NCBI GenBank assembly: GCA_029449235.1
Contig: JANATG010000008.1
Coordinates: 1-64,000, forward strand
Direction: 5' to 3'
DNA from: Linnemannia schmuckeri
Taxonomy: Eukaryota; Mortierellomycota; Mortierellomycetes; Mortierellales; Mortierellaceae
Length of the DNA stretch: 64,000 nt
The first letter of the stretch is position 1; each line of letters opens with the position of its first letter. A program made the translations under genes and the position numbers. This document shows, one piece after another, positions 55,076-64,000 of this stretch. Below the pieces are notes generated by a model. It made no database searches and had not been told where the DNA came from. It saw nothing but the letters and a program-made list of their open reading frames with translations.

Positions 55076-55203
55076 GTTGTTGATTGATGTTGTTGCTGTT
55101 GCTGCTGTTGATGCTGTTGTTGCTATTGATGCTGTTATTGCTGTTGTTGCTGTTGTTGCTGTTGTTGCTGTTGTTGCTGTTGTTGCTGTTGTTGCTGTTG
55201 TTA
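55076..55203. repeat. (CTGTTG)n microsatellite
   Basis: An imperfect then perfect TTGCTG/TTGTTG repeat of about 125 bp. Read forward it gives a false Val/Ala-rich reading frame. On the strand of the adjacent gene it is CAACAG. Confidence 0.9.
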
Positions 55204-55721
55204 ATGAAGAAAGAAAGAAGAGGGAGTGGTTGCTCCTATTTATGCATTTCCATCAAATGACAGCGCAGCAGTGTGTATGTGTCTTTTGTCCCTCCTTCAT
55301 TCGCCGAAAAAAAAGACGCCGCGCTCAACCCCAACTCAAAACTAAAATTATGCATGTCCGAGGGACACATGCACAAATGAGAATGACAACGGCGTCATTT
55401 TGTTCGATTGCTCACTTGAGGAAGGAGAGAGAGAGGGATCGAATCAATTGACCCACCAGACCCATTGCCACCCACAAAAGTTCCCAGGGTGGGGGATGGT
55501 CATTTGTCAGGAACGAAGTAGCCATCAAGCCACAGCTGCGCAGACTCTTACCGGTATTATTTATTATGATTCTCATGGCCATGGCTATGGCTATGATCGT
55601 GTAAGCTTGTGCTCAAAACGAACTTTCGGGGATTTGCATCCTTTGTTCTCAGGAATTATCAATTTACCCCACCATTGTGCTGCGCAGATCCAAATTATTG
55701 TATTTTCTGAACGCGAGTCAT

Positions 55722-55724
<3 letters not shown>

Positions 55725-55756
<32 letters not shown>
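55725..55756. repeat. (AG)n microsatellite
   Basis: A GAGAGA run of about 32 bp. Confidence 0.9.
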
Positions 55757-55759
<3 letters not shown>

Positions 55760-56312
55760 GTGATGACCAGTTAGTCTGGACAGACGCGTCTACACTACAT
55801 CAAAGTCAAGAAGGTACGCATATCATAACACTCCTTGGCCATGACCAATCAATACTGCTCACCTATCATCACTACAAAGTACATATGACCATAGTGCAGT
55901 CAACAATGCTATGAAAAGGGTTGCTTACATACACAATCTGTAGTGTTTCGATTTCATGGAATAACTTGTCAGTATACATCGGCAGTCCGTCGACACTTGG
56001 CATCCTTACTTGTCGTCTCCCAATGGGCACCCCAACTCAACTAGTGCACGGCAGTATATTCGGACTTTGTTATTCCGTAAGTTTGAACTTGAGGTGCCTG
56101 TCATCCTTGTTGTTCTCACCAGTTGTAACAATACGTGTTTTCTAATTTTTTTTGTTAGCTTGTTTGGAACGAGATCAACAGAATGTTGCTGTACTTGCTT
56201 TTGGTAGCCATCTCCAATATTGCTTCTTTATGGCCGACATTGTAGTAGGAAAGTGGAGGCTACGGGTTGGTGGTACTAGAGTGCATGTGTTTGTTTGTGC
56301 TTGTCTTCATGC

Positions 56313-56386
56313 ATCGACTGCTGCTCTCATCTCCAACTTGACAACTTTTTTCTTGTGTTTCAATGGTTTGCCATCCAGTGCGGAAT
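56313..56386. repeat. Dispersed repeat, copy 1
   Basis: About 70 bp containing GCTCTCATCTCCAACTTGAC and TTTCAATGGTTTG. It matches 59056-59128 at roughly three quarters of positions in the same orientation. The two copies lie on either side of the broken F-box gene. Confidence 0.6.
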
Positions 56387-56534
56387 GAAGACCGTTTGTT
56401 ATGAAGGGAAAAACAGAACGAGCGGCATCTCACTAGTTGAGTGACAGCGTGCATCCTCGGTCAAATCAGTCTTGAATCAGAACAGCCGCATAGCAACGGC
56501 GGGCTTGTGTTTGTGCAGCACGAAAAGTAAGCAT

Positions 56535-56540
<6 letters not shown>

Positions 56541-56571
<31 letters not shown>
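56541..56571. repeat. T31 homopolymer
   Basis: An uninterrupted run of 31 T. No LINE remnant was recognised next to it. Confidence 0.9.
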
Positions 56572-56776
56572 CAAGCAAGGAAGGTGAGGGTATGTGTAGA
56601 CGCGTAAGAAAAAAAAGCGTAAAGAACCTGGACGCAAGAGAATCAATTATAATGAGCAGGTAGCACAGAGTTGATTTGCGAGAAAGACAAGAGGACCGAA
56701 GCAAATAAAGAATGCAGGTCGAGAGATGCCACGGTTCTCAGTAGCAGCACCAAGTCGTCGTCCATCATCTTCAAGC

Positions 56777-58777
56777 TCAAGTTCGTCGATGAGCCACAGC
56801 CGCATAGACGTGCTCCTTCCAGTTCACATGCATCGTCCATCCCTCGCTCATCATCCACGCTTGTTGAGAGTCCCCGATTGCTTGAGTCTCACAGAACTTG
56901 CGCAGCTCAATCTTTTTCAGGTTGGGAAGTGATACCACTTGGCCGAATCCAGACTCCTGCGAAAAGTCAATACCTCCTTCAATGTCGTTGTGATGAGCTT
57001 CCTCGGTCGACTTGGTAGCTCACTTTTTTCTGCCATACCTGATGTGATCGTAGGTGTAACTCCATCCAGAGTTGATCTCCTCGAGATCCCTGAGACGGGT
57101 CAACTTCGCATGGACTTGGCGCTGGATCGTATGAGAGACCACCTGCTGATTCCAGAGCTGCCTTCTCCGCAGCAGTTTTGCGCGTAACTCTGGCGCTGAT
57201 ACGAGCTCGGCCCAAGCATCGAACATGGCCAAAGTTCGTCTTGAAAGGAATACGGATCACAATTTCGAGCTTCTAGAGACCCATGCAAGTCCAGTCCGGT
57301 CCGTTGATAATATCTTCTGCCAGAATTACATGACCGTCGTCAAGACGCTCCTTCAACCGAGAGCATGTCGCCAAGGCCTTACACACATCGGCAGACCAAT
57401 TGTCCCTGAGACTGAATCGCGAGTAGACGAGCGCGTCGCTGCATGTGCTTGCAATCACATTCAAGTCCGTGAGGCTGACCAATCCGACTTTCAGTCTGAC
57501 AAGAAACGGCATCTGCAAGACCAAAACATGTGCCCTGAAGTGATCCTGACCTCGACCAGAGAAGAGCAAACCCGTGAGAGGATACACACGCGCAGGGGGT
57601 TCGCGTGCCTTGGCCACTTTCTTCTCCCCCCAGTACGCGCCGCGAGCCTCAAGACAATCCAACACAGGGAAGAGGATAAAAAGCTGCTGAAACATGGCTG
57701 TTGCTTTTTCGACATGTCCGGTTTCGATGATCAACTTCCTGACAGTGAGAAACTGAACCTACGCTTTCTCGATGGCAGTCAAGTCAGTGGTGTTCCGAGT
57801 CAAGAATGTGCGCAAGAAAGCGTGTTCGAGGGGACACAGCTGTGCAGTAGTAGCTCCGGGTGTCCATTTACCGTAGCATCCGTAGGCTGAGAGGATTTGA
57901 AGTAATGGAAATGTCAAGACAATTGATCGGAGCTGATGGTGGCTGATTGACTCGTGAGTAAAGGCGAGAGACCGGAGGTTGTGGTGAGGCGTTGATGATG
58001 CAAGAGTCTTGTAATCGAATACAGCGGTCTGTCCTGAGTGAACAAACGACTCCAAGGTCGGCAGTAGGGTCGTCATGTTGCTGAGGAGAAAGTCGTCCGC
58101 GCGCTTGCCAATATTCAGGTGTCGGATCGCAGCGAGTGTCGAAAAGACACTGGTCAGAAAGGACTTGCTTCCCGGTGTCAACTTGTAGACATGTCGTTGC
58201 TATAAATAAAAAGATATTGTTGATGTAGTCGTGGCGAATATCTCGGGGGACGAGTACGAGTCGACAGAAACGCAATGTAAACTAGGGTTGGCCAGAACAA
58301 ATGCCCAAACGGCCTTGGTGTAGTTCAGTGCCCAGATGTTGCGTGCATATGAGCAAAACGCGGATCTTGGTACAAGGGTCTCCACTCCACTGGGGAGAAT
58401 GGACGAAGGTGAGAAAGGGACTTGATCATGGTCGAACTCCTCATTAAGCTTGAAAGATATACTCGAGCTGAGGTAACCAACGGTCAGCGATCGGAGGTCA
58501 GTCAGATGGGCTTTGAGTACGGCGTTCAGGACCGCAACGTCGTCCATGTTCAAGTCACGGATCCATTGCTTGTGCTTGGAGAAAAGGCTTGGTAACTCCT
58601 CGAAGGGGACCGAGCGAAGGATAGATCGCCAAGGCCGCTCGCGACTATTGACGACACGCCAGAGGGATGGAGTGAAAATCATTCCCCATTCATGAGAGAC
58701 AGAGGTACAGACAAGAGAGGACTTTGTGTCGAGATGCAGACCGATCTGAACAGGACTTCAGACGGAAGTGACTGCAT
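56777..58777 (-). pseudogene. F-box/LRR protein gene with frameshift and in-frame stops
   Basis: From the ATG at 58777 the F-box begins MQSLPSEVL, then jumps frame by one base near 58750 to QIGLHLDTKSSLVC and continues FTPSLWRVV. One lost base explains this. The remaining LRR-like part stays in one frame down to 57039 but meets TAG at 58200-58202, 57759-57761 and 57273-57275. The first of these could instead be the end of a small intron, as TTTTTATTTATAG looks like an acceptor. A normal intron (57038-56957) leads to a last exon ending at TGA, 56777-56779. A kept intron means it is not a processed copy. F-box proteins select targets for SCF ubiquitin ligases. It is either a fairly young pseudogene or a region with sequencing errors. 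Confidence 0.75.
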
Positions 58778-59055
58778 GGTTGTTGATCGCTGTGGGTGAA
58801 TGGGTGTGGGCGGTGGTGTGAGAGAGAAGCGAGGAGAAGGAGAGTAAAGAGGAGAGAGGGTAGGAAATGAGATATGATAGCAGCTGAGAGAAAGTGTTGA
58901 CTGTGTTGCTATGGTGATATGGTGTTTGTTTTAGAAAAGAGAAAGAGAAAGAAAGAGAGATGTGATGGGCAAAGGAGACAAAAGGGAACAAAGAAATGAA
59001 AGACTGGAGAGGGTAAGGAATAAAGGCTATGTATCGTTGTTGCTGAATGCGTCAC

Positions 59056-59128
59056 CATTGACTGTTGCTCTCATCTACAGCTTGACAAGGCGTTTATGTT
59101 GTGTTCCAATGGTTTGTGGTCCCAGCAC
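59056..59128. repeat. Dispersed repeat, copy 2
   Basis: The partner of 56313-56386, sharing GCTCTCATCTACAGCTTGACA and TTCCAATGGTTTG in direct orientation. Confidence 0.6.
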
Positions 59129-60564
59129 GAAAAAAAAATATACACGCCCGTCTACAAATGAAAAATAGAGCATCGGTAAGACTTCTAAATCCGCGTACGC
59201 AACTTTTCACTTTCTATGACAACAAAAAGTCGATCCAAAAACAGAAATACCGCGCGTCAGCCCCATATCTCAACCCCCTATTATCCCCCGTCACTTCATT
59301 TCCAACGGCGCTCCATATCTCCTTCTAAAAACTCCCCTAGAATCTGCCTCCCCTCGCCAAAAGTTATAAGTTTTCTTTTATCCTCGGCTCGCTCATCACA
59401 GAAACGTTTGTTTGCTACTACAGTCTGCACGAGGAAATGCTAGAAGTATCTCCCTTAGGTCCTTGTCGGATCGATGCGAGGGATATCCATAGAAAGAGTT
59501 GTTTAATTAAGTTTCGGAATCGCGCCTGTCCAAACGCCGCTGAGGAGATTTTTTTTCCCTTCTCACCAACTTTCCTTGAAGAGTAGACGACCATAACTAT
59601 TATCTATTTTTCTTTCCTACTGGCAACATTAATGGATCCTTTTTTTTTTTTCGTATTTTGGGCCCTTTGTGTCCACTACATTCAAGCCATGTGAACATTC
59701 CGAGTGACCTCTTGTTACTCCTTTTGTGCAATGGACTGTCAAGGTTGGGTCCATAAAATAGATTGAGCTCAAATTGAACAAAAAAGGTTTGGACAGTGTA
59801 AAATGAGACCCAGAAAACGGACGCGCATTGACCTTCACGGCTGGCCAGTTTGCAGTCGGTCAAAGCCGTCTCTAGCTTCAAAAAAGGTACCATTCTCCTT
59901 CATTTCGCTTCGTGAACACTCCTTTTCTTTCTAATCTCACACAACAAAAACTTGCCCTGCAAAACTCAATGTAGCTCTGTGTTTCCTTTTGTACTTTGAT
60001 ATCATCGATCGTAATGAACGATGTTTGTTAGTGTCTCCGTCTTGTGCGTATACACCTTGTCCACATCTCTCCCGTTACTGCTATCGGCAGGTCCTCGTAT
60101 TATTTCACACATTCTTGCCCTTTCCGCTCGGATGGAGCGGAGACGGTGAATGCGTAATGGCCCTCCTATATTTCTTTGTTTTCTTTTGTCGATGTGTTTA
60201 CTTTTTTTTTTTGATCGATTTACTGTCATAACGGCCAGTCAACTATTTTATCCATCGCAATCCGTCTTTCGCAGTAGCTCAGGTCGAGCTCTCTTTCGTC
60301 CCTGAATGCATTTGGGTCTATGGTTTAAATGAACCGAGACCATCCAATAACGAACAACACAGCGATGAGTCCTCGTATCCTACAGAATAGCAAACCGCAA
60401 CCGCTTTCTCGGCCAACAATTTCGCTCACATCTCTCACTTCCTCGCCCTTTTCTTTATCTTTGTACCCCGACCAGACACAAACGATCTCCCTCCTTGCGA
60501 TACATTTCTCCAAAAGCTCTTCTCTAGTAGCTTTGATCGCCATTCTACTCACCGCAACTGTATG

Positions 60565-60581
60565 CCCCCCCCCCCCCCCCC
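60565..60581. repeat. C17 homopolymer
   Basis: Seventeen consecutive C. Such runs are prone to length errors in sequencing. Confidence 0.9.
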
Positions 60582-60897
60582 TCCGTTGTTTTCAACAAAT
60601 GCGTCCCCCCAGCGAGCGCATCTTCCCAGAGGCAGATTACATCAAACATGGAGCCCTTCATAAGCGCTCCTCGACTGGTTGCAACGCCTAGGTGTCGAGT
60701 TTCTGCAAAGAAGCCCAACCCTATCGTTTTGTTCATGGACTTGGCCCTAATGGTCTTGAGAACTAGCAGTGCTTTGGACCCAGATTTGCTTGAGCTGGTA
60801 ATTTTGAGCTGCTACCATTTCCGCCTACCTCTTCTTCTTTACTGTGTAGAAAATATTGATCCTCGAATTGTCGGCCTTTCTTTTTATAGCCTTCCTT

Positions 60898-61390
60898 TCC
60901 ATTCGAAGACTACTGCACGTTCACAACTACCTACGAGCAGTACAAGGACATCCTTCTGCTGGCTGGGCTGGACAGGATGAAGAACAGCGCCGCTCAACTG
61001 TCGACGTTTGTCGACCAGTCCTTGCATAGACCAACTCTACCGAGGTCTTCTTAGTTGGCTACAGCGAGGGCTCCATGATGCCTCGCTACGTTCTCAAAGA
61101 TCTCAGCGGTCAAACTAAAGTCAATACGTTTCCTATTTCCTTGTTCCCTTTGAAGGCTGAATGTATTTGAGAACTGCCAGCTAACGTCCTTCATGCTTTT
61201 GTTTCCATTTTGATGACAGCCAAGTAAGCCGTCATTGGCTCAATCATGTACGGATAGTTGCATTATAACTTGGTACCCCTCTTGACAGGTCTTGATCTCT
61301 ACGACCCTATTAAGAAAATTGTCGATCCTCTCTGTCTCCCCTTCTTCCAGGTCTTACAGGACTCGCCTTTCCTGAAGGACCTTAAACAAG
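60898..61390 (+). pseudogene. Decayed copy of the secreted lipase
   Basis: The pieces match the lipase at 51803-53652 in order: LLAGLDRMKNSAAQLSTFVDQ (exon 3), then after a frame break FLVGYSEGSMMPRYVLKDLSGQTKV with the nucleophile elbow as GYSEGS, then LYDPIKKIVDPLCLPFFQVLQDSPFLKD (exons 5-6). The signal-peptide exon, exon 2, most of exon 4 and the last exon are not recognisable. There are frameshifts and stops. The intron between exons 5 and 6 seems to be absent here, because YDPIKK runs straight into IVDP. Confidence 0.85.
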
Positions 61391-61712
61391 GCCAAGAGAG
61401 ATGAGACAAAGAGGACACGGAACAAGGATCGCGTGTTTTGATTGGTCAATTGCCCATTTCGCGTTTCATCCAAGTTCATTTCACACAGCGAAAAAGAAAG
61501 AAAAAAGTTCCCAAGGTCATAAGCGCAGATAAAAAGGCACGCTTTTAGTGCCGTATGGTTTATTTGATGCGCGGAACAGAATACAAGCGCTTTTAGAGGG
61601 AGTGGATTGCAAATACGAGGGTACTGGTATGAAAAAAAAAAAAAAAAAAAAAAAGAGAGTAAACACTATACAAAGGAAGAAGGCATGGGTGGGGGGGTCA
61701 ATGGTTCCTGGC
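61391..61712. other. Short intergenic region with an A-run
   Basis: This lies between the lipase relic and the F-box/LRR stop codon. It contains a 23-A run (61632-61654) and no coding signal, and probably includes the 3' untranslated region of the F-box gene. Confidence 0.6.
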
Positions 61713-63161
61713 TTATGTCTTCTTGTGCCAGACGAGCTTGTATCCTTCCTGAGCTTCTGGGTCGACATACTTGGCCAAACCCAGAGTCTTGAAGCGCTGG
61801 TCGATCAAGAGACCCTTGGAGAGCTCGACAATGACCAGGACCTGGAGGTGTGGGCAGTAGAGCAGGGCCTCAAAGAATCGACTCGTCGTCGCGCCGGGGG
61901 CGACCAGGTGCAGCTGCTCCAGACGCTTGCAGTTCTTGGCCAAAGCAACAAGAGACTCCTGTCTGTAGGCCATCCCGCTAATAGAGGTTCCTGCGCGGGG
62001 GATAATGAGGTTGCGGAGGTAGCGAAGCTTGGACAGAGTTTGGAAGGAAACGTCCGAGATCTCGTTGGCGTCTAGAAGCGAGATGTATTCCAGTCGGAGG
62101 CAGTTGGCAGTCAGCTCGAGAACAGCCTCGTCATTGATCTTTGGCTTGACGGACTCGATCCAGGAGACATTGAGATGGCGCAAGTCGGGGCAATGTCTGG
62201 CAAACTCGATCATCTCGGTCGCGCCCAGCCCTTCGTCCGAATCTAGCAAGACCAACTTTGTCAGGGCCTTTCCACAGGTACGGGCGAGCTGCTGAAAGGT
62301 CTCTGCGGGAATGTTCTTGCAGCGCTTGAGCACCAATTCCTTGAGGGGGTTTGTGTGGGTGGCAAAAATGTGGAAAGGGTGACCCTGGCCGACGGGGAGG
62401 ATGGGACAGATGTAGTTGGCGAGGGAGAGCATGAAGAGGCGGCGGCAGGACTCTGCAAGGGATCCCCAGGGAATCAATCCTTCCTCGTTCTCTGTCGAGA
62501 CCTGACGTCCAGTTGCAAAGACGAGCGTGAGGTCGCCCAGGCGTTTGCTGCAGTGCTCCGAGAGGGCGAGGACGACGTCGGGAGTAATCCAGTTGATGAC
62601 GAACTGACCGTTTTGCTTGTCGACCACGTCGTGCGAGTCGATAATCTCGATCCGCCGGACAAACTCGCCGTACTCGTGGGTTGACGAAAAGTCTGCGTTC
62701 TCGGTCTGCTGAAGAAAGACGTTGAGCTCCTCGCCGGCCTTCCATCCGTGGAAGGTGCGTTCCTGCCAAAGAAGAGGCGATGCGATGACGTTCCAGGTTT
62801 TGCAGACCAGTGAGACAGGTCCGAGGTTGTTGTAGATGGTGTGGGTCCGGTGGTTTAAATAGTCATAGTGCTGAACGGCCAAGTAGCCAAAGATGTAGCG
62901 CAGGAGGGACGGCTTAAGAGAATGGATCCCAACGGGACGGGCGCCACTGTCCTGTTGTTCCTGGGCCTGTTGGAGGAGGTCGGCGGTGGAATTGTTGTAG
63001 GAGGCGTTAGAGGCAGTACTGTATCCGGAGGTGGAGAAGTAGGCCGGATTGGAGTACTGGTATGGGTGTGAGAGCGGGCCCTTGGACGACTGAGCCTGCG
63101 AGTTTGCTATTGAGATGGCCTCGATCGACCGTTCCAAGTCCAGGTTGTTTTCCAGGGCCAT
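61713..63161 (-). CDS. F-box/leucine-rich-repeat protein
   Basis: A single exon of 482 residues, stop TAA. A polar N-terminal stretch of about 75 residues (Ser, Asn, Gln and Tyr rich) precedes an F-box-like region (LKPSLLRYIFGYL ... VSLVCKTWNVIASPLLWQERTF). The rest is a leucine-rich-repeat ladder of the AMN1/FBXL type (LKELVLKRCKNI, LTKLVLLDSDEGL, LRHLNVSWIESV, LEYISLLDANEISD, LEQLHLVAPGAT). F-box proteins of this layout bind Skp1 and present substrates to SCF ubiquitin ligases. The substrate is unknown. Unlike the related gene at 56.8-58.8 kb it has no interruptions. Confidence 0.85.
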   Translation of the reverse strand: MALENNLDLERSIEAISIANSQAQSSKGPLSHPYQYSNPAYFSTSGYSTASNASYNNSTADLLQQAQEQQDSGARPVGIHSLKPSLLRYIFGYLAVQHYDYLNHRTHTIYNNLGPVSLVCKTWNVIASPLLWQERTFHGWKAGEELNVFLQQTENADFSSTHEYGEFVRRIEIIDSHDVVDKQNGQFVINWITPDVVLALSEHCSKRLGDLTLVFATGRQVSTENEEGLIPWGSLAESCRRLFMLSLANYICPILPVGQGHPFHIFATHTNPLKELVLKRCKNIPAETFQQLARTCGKALTKLVLLDSDEGLGATEMIEFARHCPDLRHLNVSWIESVKPKINDEAVLELTANCLRLEYISLLDANEISDVSFQTLSKLRYLRNLIIPRAGTSISGMAYRQESLVALAKNCKRLEQLHLVAPGATTSRFFEALLYCPHLQVLVIVELSKGLLIDQRFKTLGLAKYVDPEAQEGYKLVWHKKT

Positions 63162-64000
63162 CTTGATTCTTGGTTAGTTCTGGGTCTTGCTTCTTGTTAC
63201 GCGTAGTAAACGGAAGGGAGATGAAGAGCGAGAGGAGAGACAGAAAACGAGAACAGGCGCGACAAAGGAGGATGAAGAGGAGGGAAGGACGAGAGAGCGA
63301 GGAGGTGGGATGAGAAGGATGGAAAGAAAGAAAGAGAGGAGAAGAGAAGGAAAAGAAAAAAGGAGACAGATGATGATGAACAAGTCGTTGGACCTGAAAG
63401 AACAAGGACAAAGTGGAGTGGTGTGTTGGACTGGTGGAGGTGGTTGTGGCTGAAATCAAGTGGACATGAGCCCACAGGCGGGCACAAAAGAGAAATTTAC
63501 ATGAGATTGGCGCGTAGACAAACAAAATTATGCTGTGTACCATAGATGGCCATGGATGATATGTATTGATGCCACCGCATACAAACGGGCGATTGGCGCT
63601 AACATTGGTTCCCATCGGCATAATAAGGGCAAGCGATTTCAATCAAAAGACGTAAAAGAAACAAGCAAACAAAAGGCAAGGCAGAAAGCCAAGTGGGCAG
63701 GCACAGAAACAATATGGATTCAGATTTCGAAGCAAACAAGGCAGCAAAGCAAGGGGCAAGGAAGGATTTCACACCCTACAACATATATTTGTTCGGTTAG
63801 CAGTCGTTGACTACATATCCCTCTCGTCAATCCTGTCCTATATCCCCTTGTCGGTCCTTGCCATCTCACTTGTCGATCGTTGCCTACATATCATTCCCCA
63901 TGCACACACTATATACAACAGATAAAGTAATTGTTTTTGGTAGCTTTTTACTCTTTTTAAAGAAAATGAAAAATGATATAGATGGAGTGTAGGATATGCT
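63162..64000. other. Right-hand end of the window, upstream of the F-box/LRR gene
   Basis: It contains the upstream region of the F-box gene, including a purine-rich block at about 63200-63370 (pyrimidine-rich on the gene's strand). No further gene was recognised before the window ends. Confidence 0.6.

Larger units (their letters stand above)
54997..56776. other. Intergenic region with microsatellites
   Basis: It contains the upstream region of the metallo-beta-lactamase gene, a CTGTTG repeat, an AG repeat, a 31-T run and one copy of a repeat shared with 59056-59128. No gene was recognised. Confidence 0.6.
58778..60889. other. 2.1-kb intergenic region
   Basis: No gene was recognised. It includes the second dispersed repeat copy (59056-59128), a C17 run at 60565-60581 and several short A or T runs. 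Confidence 0.6.

Noticed and set aside
55062..55451. Val/Ala-rich reading frame
   Set aside because: It is produced by the CTGTTG microsatellite and has no domain or homologue-like sequence.

Overview
The window is one chromosome end of a filamentous fungus. The intron-rich genes, the large family of F-box/LRR proteins and the gene set suggest an early-diverging lineage such as Mortierella-like Mucoromycota. That assignment is an inference from gene style, not a marker-gene identification. The left end (1-221) is a telomere made of 22 CCCT units, mostly 10 bp apart. On the G strand this reads (TTTTTTAGGG)n, not the usual fungal TTAGGG.

From 219 to about 23.1 kb there are only transposable elements, nested in each other. 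Two Ty3/Gypsy chromodomain families are present. Family A has 98-bp LTRs and a 5,241-bp full-length form, with four copies: A1 (+), cut off by the telomere; A2 (+), complete, inside the pol gene of A1; A3 (-), complete, inside the gag gene of A4; and A4 (-), missing everything past its gag because A1 and then the telomere took its place. Family B has 203-bp LTRs. One complete copy on the minus strand sits inside the 3' LTR of A1, and its own gag is split by a solo B LTR in the opposite orientation. Nearly every insertion can be proved by a 5-bp target-site duplication. Both families end in TGCAAC...GTTGCA, share a primer-binding site, and fuse gag to pol by a -1 frame change with a GGGAAAN slippery heptamer just before the gag stop. 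Outside the nest are a decayed third Gypsy relic (20.92-21.75 kb) and a Tc1 transposon (21.75-23.14 kb) with one nonsense codon.

From 23.4 to 47.9 kb the chromosome is compact and gene-rich: WDR24 (GATOR2/SEA complex, minus), a LisH/CTLH/WD40 protein (plus), THO complex subunit 2 (minus), a DUF2470 membrane protein (minus), an ABHD4/5-type alpha/beta hydrolase (plus), an ADP-ribosylglycohydrolase-family protein (minus) and a Pho80-like cyclin (plus). Neighbours are mostly divergent or convergent with short gaps. A 5'-truncated LINE with a 32-A tail and a 13-bp target duplication has landed in the divergent promoter region between WDR24 and the WD40 gene.

From 47.9 to 64 kb genes are sparse: a secreted lipase with seven exons, a metallo-beta-lactamase-fold protein, an F-box/LRR gene broken by a frameshift and in-frame TAGs, a decayed second copy of the lipase, and an intact F-box/LRR gene. 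Long intergenic tracts here hold homopolymers and microsatellites. I saw no tRNA, rRNA or CRISPR array.
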